Source: Thermoflexales bacterium
GTDB lineage: Bacteria > Chloroflexota > Anaerolineae > B4-G1 > SLSP01
DNA length: 8,365 nucleotides
Direction: 5' to 3'
Assembly: GCA_015486785.1 (NCBI GenBank)
Contig: WFQZ01000079.1
Coordinates: 1-8,365, forward strand
Of the stretch, positions 1 to 7,018 are shown piece after piece; position 1 is the stretch's first letter, and each line of letters starts with the position of its first letter. The notes beneath the pieces are model-generated. The model made no database searches. It had not been told where the DNA came from and worked only from the letters and a program-made list of their open reading frames with translations. The translations under genes were made by a program, and so were the position numbers.

Positions 1-343
1 CTTCAATTTGTACCGCTACCTGTACAGTTTCTTCAGTTCGTGGCACAGCCAAGTGATCCCGGAGTTCCCCACGGGCAACGGCAAGATTGACCTGCTCATC
101 AGGCACGGGGGCAAGCTCTACGGCATAGAGGTAAAGAGCTTCAGCTCGTCTCCGGCCTACCGTGCGGCTCTGCAACAAGCAGCGCGATACGGTCGGCAGT
201 TGAACCTACCGGAGATCACGCTGGCGGTGTTCGTGGAGGACATCGACGAGGCCAACCGAGCGCGGTACGAAGTGCCGCACCACGACCCGCAAACCGGCGT
301 GGTCGTGACCCCCGTGTTCATCGCTATCAATGAGGAGGCATAA
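1..343 (+). CDS. PD-(D/E)XK nuclease-like C-terminal domain, 5' partial
   Basis: The frame is open to the left edge, so this is only the C-terminal part (about 113 residues) of a longer protein. A TTG at base 8 could be read as a start but has no ribosome-binding site in view. Seen: E19 in IPEF, then D28 in GKIDLLI, then E41-x-K43 in GIEVKSF (numbered from base 8). This is the D-(x12)-E-x-K spacing of PD-(D/E)XK active sites. Q57-A-A-R-Y61 follows and resembles the QxxxY motif of RecB-like members. Known: such domains often sit at the C-terminus of AAA-type ATPases or defence and transposon-linked proteins; the missing N-terminus would decide. The gene ends 2 nt before cydA, and the cydA ribosome-binding site lies in its last codons, so the two are probably co-transcribed. 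The nuclease fold is fairly sure; activity and role are unknown. Confidence 0.7.
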   Translation, partial: FNLYRYLYSFFSSWHSQVIPEFPTGNGKIDLLIRHGGKLYGIEVKSFSSSPAYRAALQQAARYGRQLNLPEITLAVFVEDIDEANRARYEVPHHDPQTGVVVTPVFIAINEEA

Positions 344-345
344 TC

Positions 346-1698
346 ATGAGTGTCATTGCTTTGGCTCGTTGGCAATTTGCCATTCTCACCGTCATTCATT
401 TCTTCTTCGTCCCACTGACGCTGGGAATGACGGTCTTCTTGGCGATCCTGGAGACTTTGTATGTTCGCACCCGCGACGAGACCTACAAAAAGATGGTGCA
501 GTTCTGGAGCAAGGTCTTCTTGATCAATTTTGCCCTGGGCGTTGTCTCCGGCATCGTTCAGGAATTCCAGTTCGGGATGAACTGGTCGGAGTATTCCCGC
601 TTTATGGGGGACATTTTCGGCGCGCCTTTGGCGATAGAGGCTCTGTTGGCCTTTTACCTGGAATCCACGTTCATCGGCGTGTGGGTGTTTGGGTGGGAGA
701 AGCTCTCGCCCAAGCTGCACGCGGCGATGATGTGGCTGGTGGCCATCGGCTCGAATCTATCGGCCTTGTGGATTCTGATCGCCAATTCGTTTATGCAGGA
801 GCCGGTGGGATTTGTGCTCCGCAACGGGCGGGTGGAGATGGTGGACTTTTTCGCCCTGATCAAAAATCCCAATGTGTGGGTGCAGTTTCCGCACGTGCTT
901 TCGGCGGGCATGACCACGGCGGGATTTGTGGTCTTGGGGCTGAGCGCGGCGTTGCTGCTCAAAGGGCGCGGGGATGAGTGGGTGCTGCGTTCCTTCAAGG
1001 CCAGCGCGATTTACGGCTTGGTGGGCGTGCTGCTCGTTACCTGGGTGGGACACTCCCAAGCGCAGCACATGGTGCAGCAGCAACCGATGAAGATGGCGGC
1101 GGCGGAGGCGCATTGGGAGACCGAAAATCCTGCGGCCTATACGATCTTCGCTATCGCCGATCCTGCCTCCCGCCGGAACGCGGTCAGCATCCGCATTCCG
1201 GGTTTCCTCAGCCTGCTGTCGTATGACCGCTTCAGCGGTGAAGTCAAGGGCATCAATGAGCTGCAGGCCACTTACGAGCGAAAATACGGCCCGGATAATT
1301 ACATCCCACCGGTCAACTTTATGTTTTACTCCTTCCACCTGATGGTGCTGGCCGGTATGTTGATGCCCGTGCTGGCGATCTACGCGCTGTATCTGCATCA
1401 CAAAGAGCAGGTTGCCGAGAAACGTTGGTTCCTCAAGTGGCTGGTGTGGGGCATCTCGCTGCCTTTCATCGCCTCGACCACCGGCTGGCTGGTCACGGAG
1501 GTGGGGCGGCAGCCTTGGATCGTCCTGGGATTGCAAAAAGTGCAAGATGCCGTTTCGCCCGCCGTCTCTGTTGGGGAAGCGGCTTTTTCGCTGTTCGCCC
1601 TGACGTTGGTCTATGTGCTCATCACCGGCGTTGGCATCTACTTGGTGCTGCGTCACCTGGATGCGGGCGAGCCGTCATCCGTGGGTGCGGGATACTAG
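346..1698 (+). CDS. cydA: Cytochrome bd ubiquinol oxidase subunit I
   Basis: Membrane subunit carrying the quinol site and hemes b558, b595 and d of the bd-type terminal oxidase, which reduces O2 to water with electrons from quinol. It is 450 residues (E. coli 522). Residues matching E. coli CydA: H18 (H19), E98 and E106 (E99, E107), H183 (H186), M333 (M393), K249 and E254 of the Q-loop (K252, E257), and W381, E385 and R388 around GRQPW (387-391). The set of heme ligands is complete. H331 stands where E. coli has R391. The shorter length is consistent with a short Q-loop without the proteobacterial C-terminal insert. Multiple hydrophobic segments begin at residue 10. The ATG at 346 has GAGGAGG (332-338) at 7 nt spacing. 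The gene follows the upstream gene by 2 nt and precedes cydB by 13 nt. Identification is firm. Confidence 0.97.
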   Translation: MSVIALARWQFAILTVIHFFFVPLTLGMTVFLAILETLYVRTRDETYKKMVQFWSKVFLINFALGVVSGIVQEFQFGMNWSEYSRFMGDIFGAPLAIEALLAFYLESTFIGVWVFGWEKLSPKLHAAMMWLVAIGSNLSALWILIANSFMQEPVGFVLRNGRVEMVDFFALIKNPNVWVQFPHVLSAGMTTAGFVVLGLSAALLLKGRGDEWVLRSFKASAIYGLVGVLLVTWVGHSQAQHMVQQQPMKMAAAEAHWETENPAAYTIFAIADPASRRNAVSIRIPGFLSLLSYDRFSGEVKGINELQATYERKYGPDNYIPPVNFMFYSFHLMVLAGMLMPVLAIYALYLHHKEQVAEKRWFLKWLVWGISLPFIASTTGWLVTEVGRQPWIVLGLQKVQDAVSPAVSVGEAAFSLFALTLVYVLITGVGIYLVLRHLDAGEPSSVGAGY

Positions 1699-1700
1699 AG

Positions 1701-1705
1701 GGAGG
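1701..1705 (+). promoter_or_regulatory. Shine-Dalgarno of cydB
   Basis: GGAGG lies 3 nt after the cydA stop and 6 nt before the ATG at 1712. It fixes the cydB start there rather than at the in-frame upstream GTG at 1613 inside cydA, which would add 33 residues unlike any CydB N-terminus. Confidence 0.85.
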
Positions 1706-1711
1706 TGTGTG

Positions 1712-2722
1712 ATGGACTGGAATACCATTTGGTTCATACTTATCGCGGTGCTTTTTACCGGGTTCTTTTTCCTGGAGGGGTTTGATTACGGCGTGGGCAT
1801 CCTCCTGCCGTGGATGGGCAAGGATGATCAGGAACGCCGCTTTGTTATTAACACGATTGGCCCGTTCTGGGATGGGAATGAGGTGTGGATGATCACCGCC
1901 GGGGGCGCGATGTTTGCTGCGTTCCCGCACTGGTACGCGACGCTTTTCAGCGGGTTCTACATCGCTCTGGTGTTGTTGCTGCTCGCTTTGATCGCGCGAG
2001 GCGTGGCTTTCGAATTCCGCAGTCAGGTTGACGATCCCCGCTGGCGCAAGGTTTGGGATCAGGCGATCTTCTGGGGGAGCTTGTTACCGGCCTTGTTGTG
2101 GGGCGTGGCGCTCGCTAACATCCTGCGCGGCGTGCCCGTTGACGGGTCTATGACTTACGTGGGCGGATTCTTCAACTTGCTCAATCCCTACGCGCTGTTG
2201 GGCGGCGTGACGTTTGTGCTGATCTTCACTTTGCACGGGGCGCATTTCCTCGCGCTCAAGCTGGCGGATGATATGGCCGCCCGTGCCGAAACGGTTGCCG
2301 CCAAAGTGTGGCCGTTTGCGGTGGGGGCGCTGGTGCTCTTCGCCGGGGCGACGATCCCGGTGCTCGGTGATGCGCCCAATCGCCTTGCGGCGGTGGTGCT
2401 GGTGATCCTCGCGCTCGCCGCACTGAGCGGCAGCCGTGTTTTTGCCCACCGGCAGACTTGGGGCAAGGCGTTTACGAGCCTGGCCGTGGGCATCGCCCTG
2501 ATGACGGTGGCCTTGTTCGTCGGTCTCTTCCCCCGCGTGCTGGTCTCCAGCCTCGACCCGGCTTACAGTTTGACCATCTACTCGGCGGCGGCCAGCGATT
2601 ACACCCTCAAAACGATGACCATCGTCGCCGGGATGTTGGTGCCGGTGGTGCTGATTTATCAAGGCTGGTCCTACTGGATGTTCCGCCAGCGCATCGGCAG
2701 GAAATCCAAACTGACCTATTGA
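1712..2722 (+). CDS. cydB: Cytochrome bd ubiquinol oxidase subunit II
   Basis: Second membrane subunit of the bd oxidase. It packs against CydA as a pseudo-symmetric partner and supports heme assembly and a proton route. 336 residues, a normal CydB length. Seen: EGFDYGVG (22-29) with D25, matching E. coli D29; ERR (41-43); PFWDGNEVWMITAGGAMFAA (51-70) with D54, matching E. coli D58; FNLLNPYALLGG (153-164); and SLTIYSAAASDYTL (286-299) before the last membrane segment. About eight or nine hydrophobic segments are visible. The start is the ATG at 1712 because it has a well-placed GGAGG and gives the usual short N-terminus. The stop is followed within 10 nt by a terminator hairpin, so cydB ends the operon. 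No cydX-like small ORF or cydDC assembly transporter follows in the window. Identification is firm. Confidence 0.97.
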   Translation: MDWNTIWFILIAVLFTGFFFLEGFDYGVGILLPWMGKDDQERRFVINTIGPFWDGNEVWMITAGGAMFAAFPHWYATLFSGFYIALVLLLLALIARGVAFEFRSQVDDPRWRKVWDQAIFWGSLLPALLWGVALANILRGVPVDGSMTYVGGFFNLLNPYALLGGVTFVLIFTLHGAHFLALKLADDMAARAETVAAKVWPFAVGALVLFAGATIPVLGDAPNRLAAVVLVILALAALSGSRVFAHRQTWGKAFTSLAVGIALMTVALFVGLFPRVLVSSLDPAYSLTIYSAAASDYTLKTMTIVAGMLVPVVLIYQGWSYWMFRQRIGRKSKLTY

Positions 2723-2729
2723 GGTAAAC

Positions 2730-2761
2730 AAACGCGGGCGTCACATTTGGCGCCCGCGTTT
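2730..2761. terminator. Bidirectional intrinsic terminator between cydB and livF
   Basis: Perfect 11-bp stem, AAACGCGGGCG (2730-2740) with CGCCCGCGTTT (2751-2761), and a 10-nt loop that can tighten to 6 nt through a C-G and a T-G pair. On the + strand the stem runs into TTTT (2759-2762); on the - strand it runs into GTTTGTTT. It starts 7 nt after the cydB stop and lies 23 nt beyond the livF stop, the only gap between the two convergent operons, so it can end both transcripts. Confidence 0.9.
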
Positions 2762-2784
2762 TGCGTGTGTCGGTGGGAGGAAGT

Positions 2785-3498
2785 TTACCCGCCGCCCAGG
2801 TACGCCTCTTGTACTTGGGGATTGGCCGCCAGCTCTTTGGCCGGGCCTTCCAACTGAATCGTCCCCGTTTCCAGCACGTAGCCGCGATTGGCGATGGAGA
2901 GTGCCATGTGAGCGTTCTGCTCCACCAAGAGGATCGTTACGCCCTGGGCGTTGATCTCCTGGATGATGTCGAAGATCTCCTCCACCAGGATGGGGGCCAA
3001 GCCCATTGAAGGCTCGTCCATCAGCAGCAAGCGCGGCTTGGCCATCAAGGCGCGTGCCACGGCCAACATCTGCTGCTCGCCACCGGACAGAGTCCCGCCG
3101 GCCTGCTCCAGCCGCTCTTTGAGCCGTGGGAAGAGTTGGAACACATATTCCATGCTCGCCGCGACTTCTTCCTTGTCCTTGCGGCTGTACGCGCCCATTT
3201 CCAGGTTTTCGCGCACCGTGAGCGGGGCGAAGATGCGCCGTCCTTCCGGCACTTGGATCAGCCCTTGATGCACGATGGCACTGGCGCTGGCGCGGGTGAT
3301 GTCTTTTCCATCGTAGGTGATCTGTCCGCTATCGGCCCGCTGCAAGGCGGAAATGGTGCGCAAGGTGGTCGATTTCCCGGCTCCGTTCGCGCCGATGAGC
3401 GTGACGATCTCGCCTTGATCCACATAGAAGGAGATTCCGTGCAAGGCGCGGATCGCGCCGTAGGATACAACTAGGTCTTTCACTTCAAGCAATGCCAT
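2785..3498 (-). CDS. livF: Branched-chain amino acid ABC transporter ATP-binding protein LivF
   Basis: One of two cytoplasmic ATPases that power the HAAT-family importer. 237 residues, the usual LivF length. Seen: Walker A GANGAGKST (36-44), Q-loop Q82 followed by the LivF-type VPEGRRIF (83-90), ABC signature LSGGEQQ (137-143), Walker B RLLLMDEP (156-163) with catalytic E162, D-loop SMGLAP, and the switch region LLVEQN (189-194), where Gln replaces the usual His as is normal for LivF. It ends NPQVQEAYLG, typical of the family. The start at 3498 has AAGGAGGAG, which overlaps the livG stop codon; the intergenic gap is 14 nt. It is the last gene of the operon and is followed by the bidirectional terminator. 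UrtE of a urea transporter is a related alternative, but the neighbours fit Liv better. Confidence 0.93.
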   Translation of the reverse strand: MALLEVKDLVVSYGAIRALHGISFYVDQGEIVTLIGANGAGKSTTLRTISALQRADSGQITYDGKDITRASASAIVHQGLIQVPEGRRIFAPLTVRENLEMGAYSRKDKEEVAASMEYVFQLFPRLKERLEQAGGTLSGGEQQMLAVARALMAKPRLLLMDEPSMGLAPILVEEIFDIIQEINAQGVTILLVEQNAHMALSIANRGYVLETGTIQLEGPAKELAANPQVQEAYLGGG

Positions 3499-3512
3499 TT
3501 TTCATCTCCTCC

Positions 3513-4349
3513 TTATGCTGTTTCAACCCCGTAACTGGAAACTTCCTGGCGGCCCAGGTAGGCTTCAACCACTTGCGGATTATTCCGTACCTCTTCCGGC
3601 AGCCCTTGGGCCAGGATTTCGCCAAAGTCCATCACCGTCAACCACTCGCAGATGTTCATCACCAGGCGCATCTGGTGCTCCACCAGCAAGATCGTCAGGT
3701 CAAAGCGATCTCGGATGAAGTGGATCAGTTCCAATAGCTCATCGATCTCCTGGGGGTTCATACCAGCCGCCGGTTCATCCAGGATCAAGAGGTGCGGGCG
3801 GGCGGCCAACGCTCGTGCGATTTCCAAGCGGCGTTGCAGCCCGTAAGGCAAGCTGCCGGCCACGTCGTTTTGGCGACTTTCCAGGCCGAAGATCGCCAGG
3901 AACTCTTGAGCTTTCAAGGTCAATTCCGCCTCTTTTTCGTGGAAGTGGTGATTGCGTATCAGCAAGTCCGATAGTCCGTACCCGGCGTGGGGGTGATAAG
4001 CGATGCGCACGTTGTCCAGCACGCTCAGGTTGGGGAAGAGGCGGATGTTCTGGAAGGTGCGGGCAATGCCCATTTGGATGATCTCGTGGGAGCGCGTGCC
4101 CAGCAAGCTCACGCCACGGAAGCGGATGTCGCCCTCGGTGGGGAAGTACACGCCGGTGATCAGGTTGAAGACGGTCGTTTTCCCCGCCCCGTTGGGGCCG
4201 ATCAGCCCGGCCAATTCCCCGTGGCGCAAGGTCAAGTTGAAGTTATGCACGGCCCGCAGATTGCCGAAGAAGTGGGTTAGGTTTTCCACTTCCAAGACGA
4301 TGGGGCGTTGCTCTACTTCCGGGGGTAATCCTTCAGGTCGCCCTTTCAT
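3513..4349 (-). CDS. livG: Branched-chain amino acid ABC transporter ATP-binding protein LivG
   Basis: Partner ATPase of LivF. 278 residues, slightly longer than E. coli LivG (255), with an extra N-terminal stretch of about 18 residues before the ABC domain. Seen: Walker A GPNGAGKTT (51-59), Q-loop Q100 in ARTFQNIRLF, the LivG-type signature LPYGLQRRLEIARAL (167-181), Walker B LLILDEPAAGMNP (187-199) with E192, and switch H225 in LLVEHQM. In the signature, position 171 is Leu where Gln, Asp or Glu is more usual; the flanking RRLEIARAL is intact, so I expect function. The ATG overlaps the livM stop as ATGA (4346-4349), and AAGGAGGT (4356-4363) lies 6 nt upstream, inside livM, so translation is probably coupled. 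The C-terminal NNPQVVEAYLG is family-typical. Confidence 0.93.
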   Translation of the reverse strand: MKGRPEGLPPEVEQRPIVLEVENLTHFFGNLRAVHNFNLTLRHGELAGLIGPNGAGKTTVFNLITGVYFPTEGDIRFRGVSLLGTRSHEIIQMGIARTFQNIRLFPNLSVLDNVRIAYHPHAGYGLSDLLIRNHHFHEKEAELTLKAQEFLAIFGLESRQNDVAGSLPYGLQRRLEIARALAARPHLLILDEPAAGMNPQEIDELLELIHFIRDRFDLTILLVEHQMRLVMNICEWLTVMDFGEILAQGLPEEVRNNPQVVEAYLGRQEVSSYGVETA

Positions 4350-5608
4350 GCTGCCACCTCCTTGAGCGGTTCTTCTTCTGCTTGGACGCTTTTACGCAGT
4401 GAGGGGAACGTCTGGCGCAAGAAGGGCACTTCGTATTGTCCGAACAGCCCTTCGGGGCGCAGGAGCATCATCAGCAACAGGATCAGCGGGTAGACTACCA
4501 GCCGCCATGTCTCAAAGCCGGGGGGTAGGTACAGCCGCAGGAATCCTTCCAGCAGGAAAATCCACAAGAAGCCGGTGAGGATCGTGCCGGTCATGCTGCC
4601 CAATCCGCCCAACACGACGATGATCAGCGGGTTGAAGGATTGCACGAAGTTGAACGATTGCGGGTGCAGGAACGCCAGGTCGTGGGCGCGGATGCCGCCC
4701 GCCAGTCCGGCGAAGATGCTCCCCACAACGAAGGCCAGAATCTTGGCACTGGCTACGTCAATGCCTACCAACTCCGCGGCCCGTTCGTCTTCGCGCACGG
4801 CCAGGATGGTGCGCCCCACGCTCGAATGGAGCAGGTTGCGCATAACGATCACCACGAACATGAACGAGAGGAAGACCCACGTCCAGGTGGTCCATTGCGG
4901 GATGCCGATCATACCGCGTGCGCCCTTCATTTCGGGGAAGGGCAGGATCGTGTCGGTGTTATCCAGCAGCACTTTGATGATGATCGTGAATCCCAGGGTG
5001 GCGATCCCGAAATAGTCCGACCCCAGCTCCAGCACCGGAATGCCGAAAAGAAAGCTGGAGATCCCGGCCATTGCTGCGCCCCCGGCCAGGGCGACGAAGA
5101 ACACGATCTGGCGCGAAACTGCTTCGGGTAAGGCTTGCAGCAGGCTCAACGTCCCCGGGCCCAGGAGGGGCACCAGGTATTGCACGGTCAGCCAAAACGC
5201 GAAGATCGTCACCAGCGTGTAGTAGGTGAACTGGGTCAGCGCGGAGACGCGGTAGAATCGCCGCAGGAAGGCCGCCACGAGAGCGTAGAACAAGAGCGAG
5301 AGCAGCGACCCAAACAGCACCACGAGCAACCCCGATGTGTCGCCGTGCAGCCACCGATAGGTCACATCCGCCGAGGCGTAAGCTCCGATGGCGTAGAAGC
5401 CGTATTGTCCCAACGAGAATTGCCCATTGAACCCGTAGATCAAGTTGAGTCCCAGAGTCACCATCGTGATCGCGGCACCCCAGAAGATGATCCCGCGCCA
5501 GTAGTTATTCAGCAGCCCCAGGCTCAAGGGTACCTGAATGACGATGTAAATGAGCAGGCTAATTCCTAGAAAGTAAAATCCTGGTTTACGTAGTTTCTGA
5601 AGCATCAT
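4346..5608 (-). CDS. livM: Branched-chain amino acid ABC transporter permease LivM
   Basis: Membrane channel subunit that pairs with LivH. 420 residues. Seen: the family segment TLGLNLIYGFNGQFSLGQYG (51-70), then LGSDYFGIATLGFTIIIKVLLDN (195-217), the cytoplasmic coupling loop VGRTILAVREDERAAELVGID (264-284) that docks on the ATPases, LGGLGSMTGTILTGF (333-347), and LRPEGLFGQ near the C-terminus. Between about residues 95 and 185 there are two or three extra hydrophobic stretches joined by charged or polar turns, more than a typical LivM carries between the SLGQ and DYFGIATL segments. Two consecutive ATG codons (5608 and 5605) are possible starts. AGGAG (5614-5618) lies 5 nt from the first and 8 nt from the second, so the second may be used. 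It is 8 nt after livH and overlaps livG by 4 nt. The charged C-terminal tail (395-420) has no family motif. Confidence 0.93.
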   Translation of the reverse strand: MMLQKLRKPGFYFLGISLLIYIVIQVPLSLGLLNNYWRGIIFWGAAITMVTLGLNLIYGFNGQFSLGQYGFYAIGAYASADVTYRWLHGDTSGLLVVLFGSLLSLLFYALVAAFLRRFYRVSALTQFTYYTLVTIFAFWLTVQYLVPLLGPGTLSLLQALPEAVSRQIVFFVALAGGAAMAGISSFLFGIPVLELGSDYFGIATLGFTIIIKVLLDNTDTILPFPEMKGARGMIGIPQWTTWTWVFLSFMFVVIVMRNLLHSSVGRTILAVREDERAAELVGIDVASAKILAFVVGSIFAGLAGGIRAHDLAFLHPQSFNFVQSFNPLIIVVLGGLGSMTGTILTGFLWIFLLEGFLRLYLPPGFETWRLVVYPLILLLMMLLRPEGLFGQYEVPFLRQTFPSLRKSVQAEEEPLKEVAA

Positions 5609-5616
5609 ACTCTCTC

Positions 5617-6924
5617 CTACACTTTCTCGCCCGGCGGCTCGCCGAAGATGCCTTGTGGCCAGACTAACAATACAATGATCAGCAGGGAGAATGAGATGGC
5701 ATCCCGCATCGGCGTCGAAATGAAGCCTGCGGAAAGCACCTCAGTCTGTCCCATAATCAACGCTCCCAGGAATGCGCCTGGGATGCTGCCGATGCCTCCG
5801 ATCACTGCGGCCACGAAGGCTTTGAGGCCGGGGATGATCCCCATCAAGTAATACACCTGCTTGAACGCGGTGGCGTAAAGCACACCGGCTGCTCCGGCCA
5901 GTCCGCCGCCCAGCGCGAACGTCGAGGCGATCACCAGGTCCACATTGATCCCCATCAAACGAGCCGCATCTTTATCGTAAGCTGCGGCCCGCATTGCCTT
6001 GCCCAACTGTGTTTGGGTGACTACGAACTGGAGCAACACTTGCAACAAGATCGAAGCTCCCATAATCACCAGCGTGACGTTAGACACGGAGAGATCCCAC
6101 ACCTTGCCGCCGCTTTCTAGGTGAATGCCGGCCAGCGTCAGCACGAAGGCGAAGAATCCGCCGAACAGCCAACCGAATTGCAGCAGCGGATGGCGTAGCC
6201 ATGCCTGGGCCTTCATATCTCCGCTCTTGGCTTGGGTGCGTAGCATGAAGTAAGCCACCAACGAGATCACCAGCAGACCCCACATTACGCCGATCACCAC
6301 CGGGGAAATTTCCCCCGCGCTGTAGACCGTCACATCAAAGGGGCGGTCGTAGGTGATGTAGTTGTTGGTGAACACGAAAGGCAACGCCCCGAAGTACTCC
6401 AGGAAGAACGAGACGCCGATGGCGGTGATCAAAGCTGCGATCCGTGGCTTATTCCGCAAGGGGCGGTAGGCGAAACGCTCCATTACCACCGCCAACAACC
6501 CGGAAACGAACATGGAGATCAAAATGATCGTGATCGTTCCAATGATCATCACCAGGGTAGACGACATCCCCGGCCAAATCCACGCCGGCCAGCGATGTAA
6601 GTCAAGGATGGAGATGGCATAAAAGCTCGCAAACGAGCCTACCATGAATACATCCCCGTGGGCAAAGTTAATCAACTTCACGATCCCGTAGATCATGGTG
6701 TAGCCTAACGCGATAAGCGCGTAAATGAAACCTAGTTCTAATCCGTTGAGGACTTGTTGCATAAACAGCCCTGGGTTCTCAAACAACGCGCGGCCCAGGA
6801 TGTACACCACAATCAACCCAAAGAGCGCAAATAGCCCTTGGCTGAGTTGGTTGAGAATCATCCCGTCCCGGCGTTGAATGGGGGCTTCTCTGATTTGCTC
6901 CTTATGTGTTTGTGTCGCCACCAT
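5617..6924 (-). CDS. livH: Branched-chain amino acid ABC transporter permease LivH, long form
   Basis: Membrane channel subunit that pairs with LivM. 435 residues, against about 290-310 for a typical LivH. Seen: LGYTMIYGIVKLINFAHGDV (73-92) and ERFAYRPLRN (149-158), both diagnostic; the coupling loop TQLGKAMRAAAYDKDAARLMGI (305-326); GGGLAGAAGVLY (339-350); and GLKAFVAAVIGGIGSIPGA (366-384). The extra length comes from an N-terminal extension (about 1-50, with one extra hydrophobic segment at 29-45) and from an insertion of about 75 residues between the IS207 region and the coupling loop, with two hydrophobic stretches (247-267, 283-303). The ATG at 6924 has GGGGAGG (6932-6938) at 7 nt, so the long N-terminus is real. 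The gene sits 94 nt after livK, behind two hairpins, and 8 nt before livM. Confidence 0.93.
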   Translation of the reverse strand: MVATQTHKEQIREAPIQRRDGMILNQLSQGLFALFGLIVVYILGRALFENPGLFMQQVLNGLELGFIYALIALGYTMIYGIVKLINFAHGDVFMVGSFASFYAISILDLHRWPAWIWPGMSSTLVMIIGTITIILISMFVSGLLAVVMERFAYRPLRNKPRIAALITAIGVSFFLEYFGALPFVFTNNYITYDRPFDVTVYSAGEISPVVIGVMWGLLVISLVAYFMLRTQAKSGDMKAQAWLRHPLLQFGWLFGGFFAFVLTLAGIHLESGGKVWDLSVSNVTLVIMGASILLQVLLQFVVTQTQLGKAMRAAAYDKDAARLMGINVDLVIASTFALGGGLAGAAGVLYATAFKQVYYLMGIIPGLKAFVAAVIGGIGSIPGAFLGALIMGQTEVLSAGFISTPMRDAISFSLLIIVLLVWPQGIFGEPPGEKV

Positions 6925-6951
6925 TAAATTTCCTCCCCTGTGATAAAACAG

Positions 6952-6982
6952 AGGGACTAGAGTTTGTATGACCCTAGTCCCT
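6952..6982 (-). terminator. Partial terminator or attenuating hairpin between livK and livH
   Basis: On the - strand, AGGGACTAG (6982-6974) pairs perfectly with CTAGTCCCT (6960-6952) around a 13-nt loop, followed by CTGTTTTATC. It looks like a leaky intrinsic terminator. In this position it would let livK be made in excess over the membrane genes, as is common for binding proteins. The tail is short, so read-through is expected. Equally it may be a 3' stabilising hairpin for the livK message. Confidence 0.6.
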
Positions 6983-6989
6983 TCTTTAT

Positions 6990-7007
6990 TCCCTGCTCAG
7001 GCAGGGA
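6990..7007 (-). other. Short hairpin just after livK
   Basis: Perfect 7-bp stem TCCCTGC / GCAGGGA with a 4-nt loop, 11 nt after the livK stop. No T-run follows on either strand, so it is not a terminator by itself. It may protect the livK 3' end from exonucleases. Its TCCCT and AGGGA arms are also complementary to the arms of the next hairpin, which allows alternative pairing. Confidence 0.5.
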
Positions 7008-7018
7008 TCGGCATCATA

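Noticed and set aside
757..1656. Long open frame antisense to cydA (299 codons)
   Set aside because: It is rich in His, Arg and Gln, has no recognisable motif, and mirrors the GC bias of cydA; it is a shadow of the real gene.
1613..1711. CydB starting at a GTG at 1613 within cydA
   Set aside because: The extra residues are a frame-shifted reading of the cydA 3' end; the ATG at 1712 has GGAGG at 6 nt and gives the family N-terminus.
4640..5131. Open frames on the + strand opposite livM
   Set aside because: No motif or ribosome-binding site; LivM on the other strand is a clear family member that explains the coding signal.
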